Counted from the stretch's first letter, positions 1 through 6,533 are shown. The stretch: 6,533 nucleotides of DNA from Bacteroidales bacterium (GCA_004552385.1 SFOL01000111.1:1-6533); one strand, 5' to 3'. The notes: generated by a model from the sequence alone, not told the origin. Program-made: numbers and translations.

Positions 1-479
1 ACGCTCTGCTGATGGGTTGCATAGATGTTATACAGGAGCAGAGGAGCACGTTGATATCCAAGCTAATAGACGAATCCAACTCTTTCATAGAACTCATATT
101 GAAGTGCGTGTATGAAGCTATAGGTTTCGCACAGAACATCAGCCCCCGCTTCTTCGAAGACCTGTCCAACCTCAACTATACGGGCGCACGGGTGGCGATG
201 GATAAGAGCTTTGTGGACCTAAAAGACAGGACTGTGGGGCTGATATCCAAAGGGAAGGAAGACGGGCTGATAAGGGAAGAGATTGACCCCGAGTTCACCG
301 CGACCATGATGATACACGGCACCATTCCTAAGCCCATGGAATATAGCGCAAACTCGAACAAATGGGACAGGGCGTGGATGCTGAAGCAACTGACGTTCAT
401 ATTCCTGAGAGGAATGGCGACCGAGAAGGGCACATCACTTATAGACAAGTACGCCAAGGGGCTCAAGCTGAACAATTAA
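1..479 (+). CDS. TetR/AcrR-family transcriptional regulator, C-terminal part (5' end outside window)
   Basis: The frame is open from the left edge (Ala-Leu-Leu precedes Met at base 12) to TAA at 477-479. About 158 residues are visible. TetR repressors have an N-terminal helix-turn-helix of about 45-50 residues followed by an all-helical ligand and dimer domain. The first visible residues, ALLMGCIDVIQEQR, fit the helix just after the DNA-binding domain, so that domain is off the window and Met at base 12 is probably internal. The rest is helical and ends in RGMATEKGTSLIDKY, the kind of C-terminus seen in Bacteroidales TetR regulators next to RND pumps. It lies 41 bases before the channel gene on the same strand, so it probably represses its own efflux operon and is released by a pump substrate (inference). 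No operator-like palindrome is visible in 480-520. Ile is coded by AUA in 12 of 15 cases. Family call is fairly sure; ligand unknown. Confidence 0.8.
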   Translation, partial: ALLMGCIDVIQEQRSTLISKLIDESNSFIELILKCVYEAIGFAQNISPRFFEDLSNLNYTGARVAMDKSFVDLKDRTVGLISKGKEDGLIREEIDPEFTATMMIHGTIPKPMEYSANSNKWDRAWMLKQLTFIFLRGMATEKGTSLIDKYAKGLKLNN

Positions 480-520
480 ACAGAACAAGTTAAGACACAC
501 AAGATAGATAGACAGAAAGA

Positions 521-1840
521 ATGATGAAAAAGATTGCCACATTGTCAGCAGTCATAGCCGTGAGCATGGCTGGCTGGGCGCAAGGGGACCCCAAGGAAGC
601 CCCCGCCGCCGGGCAAACAGAGAAGACAAGCGGGGCGGAGGAGATGGTGGTAGACCTCCAGACCGCGATAAGCGAGGCCCTGCAGTATAACAAGCAGCTG
701 CAGAACAGCGTCTTGGATCGCGAGACGTATTACCAGAAAGTGCGCGAGGCGCGCTCTCAAGGCCTGCCGCAGGTTAATGCGTCGCTGACCGGTACCACCT
801 ACTTCGGCAAAGAGATGAAATTCGGCGATATGCCTATAAAGATGGAAAACTCGCTGACGCTGGCCGCCACAGCCTCGTGGACGTTCTCGATGCAGCAGAT
901 AGCGTCAGTCAAAGTGGCGAAGATAGCCCAGAGGCTGACGGAGCAGACCGTGAGAGCGACGGAGCAGGACGTGAAGGCCAACGTGGCGGACACGTATTAC
1001 GCCGTGCTGGTGTATGACCGCAACATGGAGATTGTCAAAGCCAACCTTGCTGACATGGAGGACATAGCCAACCACACGGAGAAGTGTTACGAGGCGGGGA
1101 CCGTGGAGAAGACCGACGTCGACCAGATAAACGTCAACCTCGCCACGCTGAAGAACGCACTGCTCTCACTGCAACGCAGCCTGGAGAGCACGAAGCGGCT
1201 ACTGGTCCTGCAGATGGGAGTAGACATCAAGACGAACATAAAGGCGGCGCAGACACTCGACCAGTTCCTCGCCACGACAAGCGAGCAGCTGGACACGGCC
1301 AACATGGACATAAGCCAGAACGTCAACTACCAGCAGCTACTGCTGAACCGCGAAATAACCGAGCAGACGGTCAAGATGCGCAAATTCGCCTACATACCGA
1401 CTCTGACGGCCTCATACCAGTACTCTAACGCCATAAAGGGCGGCTTCATGAACTTTGACCATATTGGCAACCTCACCCTGACAGTGCCGATATTCAGCGG
1501 CTTCGCGCGTCACTCGCAGGTTAAGCAGGCGCAGATTGAGGCAAGGAAGAACGAGACCAACATAGCCCTGATGGAAGACAACCTGGCCCAAAACGCTGAG
1601 CAGTACGCATTCGACTTGCAGACAGCCCAGGACGCGTATGACTTGCAAAAGGAAAACCTTGAGGTCGCGAGGCGGGTGCTTGACAACTACAAGAACAAAT
1701 ATAACCAAGGAGCCCTGTCGAGCCTGGGCCTGACGCAGGCCAACCAGAACTACCTGCAAGCAGAGAGCGCATACGCAAGCGCGGCACTTGACCTCCTGAT
1801 GGCTCAGACCAAACTGCTGAAACTCTACAACCTGCTGTAA
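521..1840 (+). CDS. TolC/OprM-family outer-membrane efflux channel protein
   Basis: A 439-residue protein of normal length for an outer-membrane efflux factor. It would form the trimeric channel that carries pump substrates through the outer membrane. Residues 1-20 form a signal peptide (Lys3-Lys4, hydrophobic core, Gly-Trp-Ala before a likely cut after Ala20). Two outer-membrane-efflux-protein repeats follow, roughly residues 46-235 and 265-435, with long heptad-like helices rich in Gln, Ala, Glu and Leu and short beta segments (around LTGTTYFG and LTLTVPIFSGF). The C-terminus, QTKLLKLYNLL, is typical of the family. An in-frame TAG at 509-511 limits the start to ATG 521 or ATG 524; the leader is A-rich with no Shine-Dalgarno site, as usual in Bacteroidetes. 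It is followed after 56 bases by the adaptor gene, matching the channel-adaptor-pump order of Bacteroidales efflux operons such as xepCAB of Porphyromonas gingivalis. Substrate cannot be told from this gene. No lesions seen. Confidence 0.93.
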   Translation: MMKKIATLSAVIAVSMAGWAQGDPKEAPAAGQTEKTSGAEEMVVDLQTAISEALQYNKQLQNSVLDRETYYQKVREARSQGLPQVNASLTGTTYFGKEMKFGDMPIKMENSLTLAATASWTFSMQQIASVKVAKIAQRLTEQTVRATEQDVKANVADTYYAVLVYDRNMEIVKANLADMEDIANHTEKCYEAGTVEKTDVDQINVNLATLKNALLSLQRSLESTKRLLVLQMGVDIKTNIKAAQTLDQFLATTSEQLDTANMDISQNVNYQQLLLNREITEQTVKMRKFAYIPTLTASYQYSNAIKGGFMNFDHIGNLTLTVPIFSGFARHSQVKQAQIEARKNETNIALMEDNLAQNAEQYAFDLQTAQDAYDLQKENLEVARRVLDNYKNKYNQGALSSLGLTQANQNYLQAESAYASAALDLLMAQTKLLKLYNLL

Positions 1841-1896
1841 GGTCGTAAGAAAGAAATCGGAACAGAAAACACAGGATAACAAAAGATAAGAAACTG

Positions 1897-2112
1897 ATGA
1901 GAAATAGTTTGACCTACATGGCAGCCGTCCTGGCCGCGATGCCCATGATGACGGCATGCGGAGGAGACAGCCAAGACAACAAGGTGGCCAAAGAGGAGCG
2001 CGCCCTGGTGCGCGTAGACACCATAAAGACCACGAACGTCGACAGGAAGATAGAATACACGGCCAACCTTGAGGCCAACGAGCAGGACACGTGGAGGTGG
2101 GCGACCACATAA
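1897..2112 (+). CDS. N-terminal fragment of the RND adaptor (lipoprotein signal part)
   Basis: A 71-residue frame starting at ATG 1897 and stopping at 2110-2112. Residues 1-20 are a lipoprotein signal peptide (Arg2, a hydrophobic Ala/Val/Leu/Met core) ending in Met18-Thr19-Ala20-Cys21. Cys21 is the expected lipid-modified residue, and a polar linker (GGDSQDNK) follows. Residues 36-63, from ALVRVDTIKTTNVDRK to YTANLEANEQ, match the first beta strands of an adaptor. The last eight residues (DTWRWATT) are out-of-frame sequence after the junction. As it stands this would be a short useless lipoprotein. The leader is A-rich and 56 bases from the channel gene, with no structure seen in the gap. Confidence 0.7.
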   Translation: MRNSLTYMAAVLAAMPMMTACGGDSQDNKVAKEERALVRVDTIKTTNVDRKIEYTANLEANEQDTWRWATT

Positions 2113-2909
2113 AGAAAGGCCAGCTCCTCGTCGAGATGGACTCTAACACGCTGACACAGCAGGAGCTTCAGCTTAAGAACGTGGAGACGGAATACAACCG
2201 CGCCGTGAAGCTGATGGAGACGGGCTCGATAAGCCAGCAGAACTACGACAAGGCCGTGACGGCCTACGAGGTGGCGAAAAAAGCCATAGAGAACCTGAAG
2301 GAGAACACGCGCCTCGTGGCTCCATTCAACGGCATCGTGACCGGCAAATATATGGAAGAGGGCGAGCTCTACATGGGCGGAACGTTTGGCGGGGCCAGCA
2401 AACCGTCAATACTGGCCGTGGAGGAGATCAACCCGGTGAAAGCCATAGTGAACATATCGGAGAAGTATTACCTCGAGATAAAGAAGGGCATGAGCGTGAG
2501 CCTGAAGAGCGACGTCTACGGCGAGCGCGAGTTCCCCGGCCACGTGAGCATCGTGTATCCGAGCATAGACCCCAAGACCCGCACGTTCTCGGTAGAGCTG
2601 AAGTTCGCCAATGCAGGCGAGGAGCTTCGCCCTGGCATGTATGGCACGGTGTCATTCGCGACGGGCAGGGCCAAGACGATGCTCGTGCAAAGCCTTGCCG
2701 TGCTCAAGGTGCAGGGTTCAAACGACAGGTACGTATTCCTCGCCAAAGACGGCAAGGCCAAGCGCATCTCGGTGAAGATCGTTGACCGATATGACGACAA
2801 GGTCGAGATAAAGCCGCTCGACGGCGAGATAAACGAGGGCGACCTTATCGTGACTACCGGCCAGGCGAAGCTTGTGGACGGCCGCAAACTGGACATAAGG
2901 GAGAAGTAA
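2091..2909 (+). CDS. C-terminal fragment of the RND adaptor (hairpin, barrel and membrane-proximal domains)
   Basis: Open from 2073 (frame-three TGA at 2070-2072) to TAA at 2907-2909. GTG 2091 is the first possible start codon but is probably just an internal Val codon, since it falls inside the lipoyl motif. Counting from it: residues 1-17 are lipoyl sequence; about 20-72 form a short alpha-hairpin; about 73-95 (TRLVAPFNGIVTGKYMEEGE) form the second lipoyl half; then come the beta-barrel (about 112-190, including SIDPKTRTFSVEL and RPGMYGTV) and the membrane-proximal domain to residue 272. The hairpin tip carries Arg37, Leu41 and Ser48 with the R-x3-L-x6-S spacing known from AcrA and MacA as the channel-docking motif. 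So this part looks under intact selection. Expressed alone it would have no export signal. Confidence 0.75.
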   Translation: MEVGDHIKKGQLLVEMDSNTLTQQELQLKNVETEYNRAVKLMETGSISQQNYDKAVTAYEVAKKAIENLKENTRLVAPFNGIVTGKYMEEGELYMGGTFGGASKPSILAVEEINPVKAIVNISEKYYLEIKKGMSVSLKSDVYGEREFPGHVSIVYPSIDPKTRTFSVELKFANAGEELRPGMYGTVSFATGRAKTMLVQSLAVLKVQGSNDRYVFLAKDGKAKRISVKIVDRYDDKVEIKPLDGEINEGDLIVTTGQAKLVDGRKLDIREK

Positions 2910-2931
2910 AGACACGCCAAGTGTTTTATCA

Positions 2932-2948
2932 GCCTCGCACGGCGAGGC
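2932..2948. other. Perfect 7-bp GC-rich hairpin in the adaptor-pump gap
   Basis: GCCTCGC (2932-2938) and GCGAGGC (2942-2948) are exact inverted repeats around a three-base loop. The hairpin sits in the 64-base gap, 25 bases before the pump ATG. No T run follows, so it is not a classical terminator. It may stabilise or process the mRNA, or tune pump translation. A much weaker stem (AAGACAC 2909-2915 with GTGTTTT 2921-2927, one G-T pair) lies just upstream and ends in four T. Confidence 0.5.
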
Positions 2949-2973
2949 AGTGAACAATAAACGCTAAAACGAA

Positions 2974-5900
2974 ATGAGCATATTCACAACCGCGGTAGAG
3001 AAGCCTATCTCGACGCTTATGGTCTTCGTGGCCGTCATCGTCATAGGCGTCTACAGCTACATAAAGCTCCCGATAGACCAGTACCCGAAGATGGATCCGC
3101 CATACATAACGGTTATGGCGACATACCCGGGTGCCAACGCGACGGACATAGAGCAGAACGTGACCAAGCAGCTGGAGGATCAGCTGAACTCGGTGGACGA
3201 CCTTAAGGAGATGACCTCGACCTCGTACGAGAACCTGGGCGTGGTGACGCTTGAGTTCGAGTGGGGCATCAACCTCGACAACGCGAGCAACGACGTGCGC
3301 GACGCCGTGGACAAGGCCATGAACAACCTGCCGGACGACATAGACCGCCCGACCATCATGCGCATATCGACATCCATGATGCCGACGCTGGTCTACGCCG
3401 TCACGGCGGAACAGTCGTACTCGGGCCTCTACAAGATATTGGACGACAAGGTCATCATGAACCTCAACCGCGTGGACGGCGTGGCCTCGGCCTACGTATC
3501 GGGCATTTCCGAGCGCGTGGTGTATGTGGACCTCGACCCGAACAAGCTCGACGCCTATAACTTGACCCTGAGCCAGGTGGGCAACGCCATCTACGCCGAG
3601 AACAGGGACGTCTCGGCCGGCAACGTCAAAGTGGGCATAGAGGACTACTCGCTCCGCATAGAGGGCGAGTTTGAGCAGAGCGATGACATTAAGAACATCT
3701 CTCTGGCCATGAACGGCAAGACCATCAAACTTGCGGACATAGCCACGGTGCGAGACACACTTAAAGACATAACACTGGAGACCCAGGTGAACCGCAAGAA
3801 CGGCGCCATACTCCTGGTAACCAAGCAGTCTGACGCCAACGCGGTGGCGGTGGCCGCCGAGGCGCGCGCCGTGATCGAAAAATCGTCCAAAGAGCTGCCG
3901 TCCGACGTGACATTCACGATGATATCCGACAACTCGGACTTCATCATCAAGGCAATAGACAACCTCAAGGAGACGCTGTTCTACGCCTTGCTCTTTGTGG
4001 TCATCGTCGTGTTCGTGTTCCTCGGTCGTTGGCGCTCCACGTTCGTTATCGCGCTGACGATACCTATCTCGCTCATTGTGGCGTTCATATATCTTGCCGT
4101 GGCTGACGGCTCGCTGAACACCATAACGCTCATGTCGCTCTCAATCGCCATCGGCATGGTGGTGGATGACGCCATCGTGGTCCTTGAGAACGTGACGAAG
4201 CACGTGGACCGCGGCTCACGCCCGAAGGAGGCTGCGAAATATGGCACGAACGAGGTGTGGACGTCAGTTATCGTGACGACCCTCGTGACAGTGGCCGTGT
4301 TCTTCCCTCTGACTATGATACCCGGCATCATGGGCATCTTCTTCAAGCCCCTCGGATGGATCATATGCATATGCGTGTGCACATCGACGGTTACGGCAAT
4401 CTCGCTCACGCCAATGCTCTGCTCTAAGTTCCTGAAGCTCCGCGACAAGGAGGAGGACGCCAAGGGCGGCAGGCTCAGCTTCTACGTGTTGAGTCAGAAG
4501 TGGCTCGCGAAACTGGACAACGTGTATGAGAAGCTGATACGCTGGGTATTGGGACACAGGGCGTTGACGATATGCTCGATGGTGTCGCTGTTCGTGGCCT
4601 CGATATTCTTGACTCCGTATCTGCACACAGAGTTCTTCCCCCAGAACGACCAGAACAACATAAACGTCTACGCCAAGATGCAACAGGGTCAGCGCGTAGA
4701 GGTCACCAAGGATATCGCCATGAAGGTTGACTCAGCCATCCGCGCCCGCATACCCGAGGTAACCATCATAACGACGTCATACGGTTCGGAGGAAGAGGCA
4801 TCGTTCGCCTCGATGATGAACACGACCGGCAGCAACATATTCAACATGCGCATGCGCACGGTCGACATGAAAGACCGCAACCGCTCGGTGTTCGTGATGG
4901 CGGACTCCATCCGCTCCTTGATAAACGAGTTCCCTGAGATTTTGGACTACGAGGTCACTACCGGCCAAAACGGAACGACAGGCAACACAGTCGACATTGA
5001 GATTTTCGGCCACGACTTCCCCGGCACCAGCCGTTTCGCCGCCGAGCTGAAAGACCGCCTCAAGAGCGTCAAGGGCGCGGAGGACATCCTGATAAGCCGC
5101 GGCGATGACAAGACTGAGCTCCAGATATTCCTGGACCGCGAGAAGCTGGCCCGCCACGGGCTCACGACGTCGGGCGTCGGCTCTCTCGTTCGCACCTACG
5201 TCTACGGCAACCGAAACTCCAAATTCAAGGAGGAGGGCGAGGAGTATGACATCATCGTACGCCTCGAGGAGAAATACCGCTCAAAGATCTCAGACGTTGA
5301 GAACATGCTCATAACAGACGGTTATGGCCAGAAGGTCCGCTTGAAAGAGCTCGGACAGATAGTGGAGGGCTACAACCCCCCGTCCATTGAGCGCAAGAGC
5401 AAGCAGAGGATGCTCAAGGTGTCCGTGACCCCGGCCTCGGGCCACGCCATGGGCGACATAGCCGTCGAGTGCCAAAAGGTGATAGACCAGATGGACATCC
5501 CATCGGAGTACTCAATATACATTGGCGGCTCATATGAGGATCAGCAGGAGTCTTTCGGCGCACTGGGTCTGCTCGTCATCCTGTCGCTCCTGCTTGTCTA
5601 CCTTGTCATGGCAGCCGAGTTTGAGAGCTTCGTGATGCCCGCCATAATAATGTTGGCGATACCGTTCGCGTTCACGGGCGTCATCCTGGCTTTGCTCATC
5701 TTCAATGTGAATCTTTCAATCGTCGCGGCTCTTGGCGCTATGATGCTCATAGGCATCGTGACGAAGAACGGCATCGTGCTGATAGACTACATCAACCTGA
5801 TGCGCGAGCGCGGCGTGAAGCTCTACGAGGCCATAGCCCTCTCTTGCCGCAGCCGACTGCGCCCTGTGCTCATGACGTCACTGACCACGATGCTCGGCAT

Positions 5901-6153
5901 GTTGCCAATGGCGCTCTCGACGAGCGAGGGCTCAGAGACATGGCAGCCTATGGGCGTGGCCGTCATTGGCGGCATGGTGTTCTCCACCATCATAACGATG
6001 CTCATCGTGCCCGCCGTTTACGCCTCGGTGAACAAGAGCGGCAACCGCGACAAGAAGGCAGCCGAGCGCAAAGAGTATCGCTTCATGGCAGACTTTGACC
6101 CGGAGCGCGACCTGCCCGCAAGCCGCAGGTCACAGCTTAACGAGCAGAAGTAA
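2974..6153 (+). CDS. RND-family multidrug efflux pump, HAE1/AcrB type (inner-membrane subunit)
   Basis: A complete 1059-residue proton-driven pump; AcrB has 1049. Start is ATG 2974, since an in-frame TAA lies at 2965-2967. TM1 is about residues 11-29, followed by PIDQYPKMDPPYITV and YPGA, the usual start of the first periplasmic loop (about 30-333). TM2-TM6 span about 334-480. TM4 carries Asp398-Asp399 (GMVVDDAIVVLEN), equivalent to AcrB Asp407-Asp408. TM7 is about 530-548, the second periplasmic loop about 550-860, and TM8-TM12 about 864-1014. Lys931, Arg961 and Thr968 match AcrB Lys940, Arg971 and Thr978, so the proton relay is complete. The Asp pair and lack of metal-binding signatures favour the hydrophobe/amphiphile class over the heavy-metal class. 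A charged cytosolic tail of about 40 residues (1021-1059) ends the protein. The substrate is unknown; drugs, bile salts or detergents are likely from the class. It depends on the broken adaptor upstream. Confidence 0.96.
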   Translation: MSIFTTAVEKPISTLMVFVAVIVIGVYSYIKLPIDQYPKMDPPYITVMATYPGANATDIEQNVTKQLEDQLNSVDDLKEMTSTSYENLGVVTLEFEWGINLDNASNDVRDAVDKAMNNLPDDIDRPTIMRISTSMMPTLVYAVTAEQSYSGLYKILDDKVIMNLNRVDGVASAYVSGISERVVYVDLDPNKLDAYNLTLSQVGNAIYAENRDVSAGNVKVGIEDYSLRIEGEFEQSDDIKNISLAMNGKTIKLADIATVRDTLKDITLETQVNRKNGAILLVTKQSDANAVAVAAEARAVIEKSSKELPSDVTFTMISDNSDFIIKAIDNLKETLFYALLFVVIVVFVFLGRWRSTFVIALTIPISLIVAFIYLAVADGSLNTITLMSLSIAIGMVVDDAIVVLENVTKHVDRGSRPKEAAKYGTNEVWTSVIVTTLVTVAVFFPLTMIPGIMGIFFKPLGWIICICVCTSTVTAISLTPMLCSKFLKLRDKEEDAKGGRLSFYVLSQKWLAKLDNVYEKLIRWVLGHRALTICSMVSLFVASIFLTPYLHTEFFPQNDQNNINVYAKMQQGQRVEVTKDIAMKVDSAIRARIPEVTIITTSYGSEEEASFASMMNTTGSNIFNMRMRTVDMKDRNRSVFVMADSIRSLINEFPEILDYEVTTGQNGTTGNTVDIEIFGHDFPGTSRFAAELKDRLKSVKGAEDILISRGDDKTELQIFLDREKLARHGLTTSGVGSLVRTYVYGNRNSKFKEEGEEYDIIVRLEEKYRSKISDVENMLITDGYGQKVRLKELGQIVEGYNPPSIERKSKQRMLKVSVTPASGHAMGDIAVECQKVIDQMDIPSEYSIYIGGSYEDQQESFGALGLLVILSLLLVYLVMAAEFESFVMPAIIMLAIPFAFTGVILALLIFNVNLSIVAALGAMMLIGIVTKNGIVLIDYINLMRERGVKLYEAIALSCRSRLRPVLMTSLTTMLGMLPMALSTSEGSETWQPMGVAVIGGMVFSTIITMLIVPAVYASVNKSGNRDKKAAERKEYRFMADFDPERDLPASRRSQLNEQK

Positions 6154-6162
6154 TAAGCAGGA

Positions 6163-6228
6163 GGGGGCGGGCCGACGAGCTTTAAAGGCGGACGCAAACC
6201 GGCGGTCGACATTCGGCGACCCGCCCCC
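6163..6228. other. Long-range GC-only inverted repeat / stem-loop after the pump gene
   Basis: Nine all-GC pairs join 6163-6171 (five G, C, three G) to 6220-6228 (three C, G, five C). The stem continues, after a three-base bulge on the right side (6217-6219), with CCGA 6172-6175 against TCGG 6213-6216. The remaining loop is 37 bases. It starts nine bases after the pump stop codon. With no T run after it, it is not an ordinary intrinsic terminator. It could block 3' exonucleases and so separate pump mRNA from the downstream gene, or reduce read-through. The rest of the 163-base gap shows no recognisable promoter. Confidence 0.55.
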
Positions 6229-6233
6229 CCCCC
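6224..6233. repeat. Poly-C tract of ten C
   Basis: Ten C in a row follow the CCCG of the stem-loop right arm; the first five can pair with the five G at 6163-6167. Tracts of this length are prone to slippage in replication and to miscounting in sequencing. Placed 84 bases before the next ATG, a change in length could alter transcript structure but not a reading frame. Confidence 0.85.
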
Positions 6234-6282
6234 ATAATCAATGCCACGCCAAGGCTGACGCCCTTCACAAGAGATCATAACG

Positions 6283-6299
6283 GACGCAGGACAAGCGTC
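6283..6299. other. Small 5-bp hairpin before the PII-like gene
   Basis: GACGC (6283-6287) and GCGTC (6295-6299) are exact inverted repeats with a seven-base loop, ending 17 bases before ATG 6317. It is near the ribosome entry zone and might affect translation, but a stem this short is also expected by chance in GC-rich DNA. Confidence 0.2.
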
Positions 6300-6316
6300 G
6301 CACAAAACGCACAAGA

Positions 6317-6533
6317 ATGAAAGCAGTATTCATAACATACAACCAGGCCCTTACGGAACGTCTGGAATACATATTCGAGCAACTGCGGATAACGGGCTTC
6401 ACAAAGTTCCCCCTCGTCTACGGACGCGGCACGAACGGAGGTGAGCCTCGCATGGCGAGCCACGCTTGGCCCGAGATGAACAGCTCGATAATAACAATTG
6501 TAGATGACGACATAGTGCCTTTGATGCTCAAGT
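6317..6533 (+). CDS. PII-like small protein of RND-operon type (3' end outside window)
   Basis: ATG 6317 opens a frame still open at the right edge; 72 residues are visible. The N-terminus MKAVFITYNQALTERLEYIF gives a beta strand followed by a helix. A second strand and loop (about 28-40, TKFPLVYGRGTN), a conserved-looking GEPRMASHAWPEMNS segment (42-56), a third strand (IITIVDDD, 58-65) and the start of a second helix (66-72) follow. This order (beta-alpha-beta-beta-alpha) is that of PII/ferredoxin-like trimeric sensors, with family members of roughly 95-105 residues. I recall such proteins, usually labelled hypothetical, directly behind RND pump genes in Bacteroidales; a role in sensing or tuning efflux is inference. 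The glycine-rich loop with GEPRM and the SHAWPEMNS stretch is where PII proteins bind small molecules between subunits, but the ligand is unknown. It is on the operon strand, 163 bases after the pump, behind a strong stem-loop. Ile is AUA in 6 of 7 cases, like the neighbours. Confidence 0.75.
   Translation, partial: MKAVFITYNQALTERLEYIFEQLRITGFTKFPLVYGRGTNGGEPRMASHAWPEMNSSIITIVDDDIVPLMLK

Larger units (their letters stand above)
1897..2909 (+). pseudogene. RND efflux periplasmic adaptor (membrane-fusion protein), frameshifted with an internal deletion
   Basis: Adaptors of this family link the RND pump to the outer-membrane channel. Here the gene is split. Frame one (1897-2112) holds the lipoprotein signal and the start of the mature protein, and runs into TAA just after LEANEQ. 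Frame two (2091-2909) resumes with VEVGDHIKKGQLLVEMD, the second strand of the first lipoyl half-motif. Intact relatives have roughly 15-20 residues, including a conserved Pro-Gly-Arg-Ile-like segment, between those two points (from memory of the family). The two parts together give about 335 residues, slightly short for the family. Moving from frame one to frame two requires a loss of 3n+1 bases, so a deletion of about 50-60 bases at about 2085-2091 explains both the missing residues and the frame change. No slippery heptamer is visible, so programmed frameshifting is unlikely. The neighbouring channel and pump genes are intact, so the lesion is recent or is a sequence error. Confidence 0.8.

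Noticed and set aside
480..520. TetR operator or a second promoter between the regulator and channel genes.
   Set aside because: The 41 bases are A-rich, with no inverted repeat and no TTTG or TAnnTTTG promoter elements.
1084..1428. A 114-codon plus-strand frame inside the channel gene.
   Set aside because: It lies wholly inside the TolC-like gene in another frame; its Arg/Gly/Asp/His-rich composition is that of a GC-rich shadow frame.
2085..2112. Programmed -1 ribosomal frameshifting in the adaptor gene.
   Set aside because: The direction would fit, but no slippery heptamer or stimulatory stem is visible, and conserved residues are missing at the junction, which frameshifting cannot explain.
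1412..2149. A 245-codon open frame on the minus strand across the channel-adaptor boundary.
   Set aside because: It overlaps two well-supported plus-strand genes, crosses their gap, has no recognisable domain and has low-complexity Cys/Leu/Ser/Arg-rich composition typical of antisense shadow.
6163..6233. Rho-independent terminator after the pump gene.
   Set aside because: The stem is strong, but the loop is long and the stem is followed by C and then ATAATC rather than a T run.
6095..6280. A 61-codon plus-strand frame spanning the pump 3' end and the following gap.
   Set aside because: It overlaps the pump C-terminus, runs through the stem-loop and poly-C tract, and resembles no known protein.
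6444..6459. A 15-of-16 match to the hairpin sequence at 2931-2946, suggesting a dispersed repeat.
   Set aside because: It encodes part of the conserved-looking GEPRMAS segment of the PII-like protein, its second arm pairs imperfectly, and two copies of a short GC-rich word can arise by chance.

Overview
The window looks like a piece of a Bacteroidales chromosome. The evidence is the gene order (TetR-type regulator, TolC-like outer-membrane channel, periplasmic adaptor, HAE1-type RND pump, then a small PII-like protein), protein sequences typical of that order, and A-rich leaders without Shine-Dalgarno sites before each ATG. A GC-rich Prevotellaceae- or Muribaculaceae-like source is my guess; nothing here fixes the genus. 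Ile codon use is striking: AUA dominates although the DNA is fairly GC-rich.

Layout, all on the + strand: (1) 1-479, the C-terminal ligand/dimer part of a TetR-family repressor whose DNA-binding domain lies before the window; (2) 521-1840, an intact TolC/OprM-family outer-membrane factor; (3) 1897-2909, a lipoprotein membrane-fusion protein (adaptor) broken into two overlapping reading frames, 1897-2112 and 2091-2909, with a stretch of the family sequence missing at the junction; (4) 2974-6153, an intact 1059-residue RND pump with all proton-relay residues; (5) 6154-6316, an intergenic region with a strong GC-rich inverted repeat and a run of ten C; (6) 6317 to the right edge, the first 72 codons of a small PII-like protein often found behind RND pumps in this phylum.

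Together the genes encode one tripartite drug/metabolite efflux machine: the inner-membrane proton-driven pump, the periplasmic adaptor and the outer-membrane channel, under a local TetR sensor and possibly modulated by the PII-like protein. Short gaps (41, 56 and 64 bases) and a shared strand suggest one transcript. If the adaptor lesion is real, the pump lacks its coupling protein. If it is a sequencing or assembly error, the operon is ordinary and complete.

No mobile element, CRISPR array, tRNA or rRNA was seen. No gene-free stretch exceeds 163 bases. No Bacteroidales-type promoter (TTTG near -33 with TAnnTTTG near -7) was recognised in any gap, so the main promoter and the TetR operator probably lie upstream of the window.
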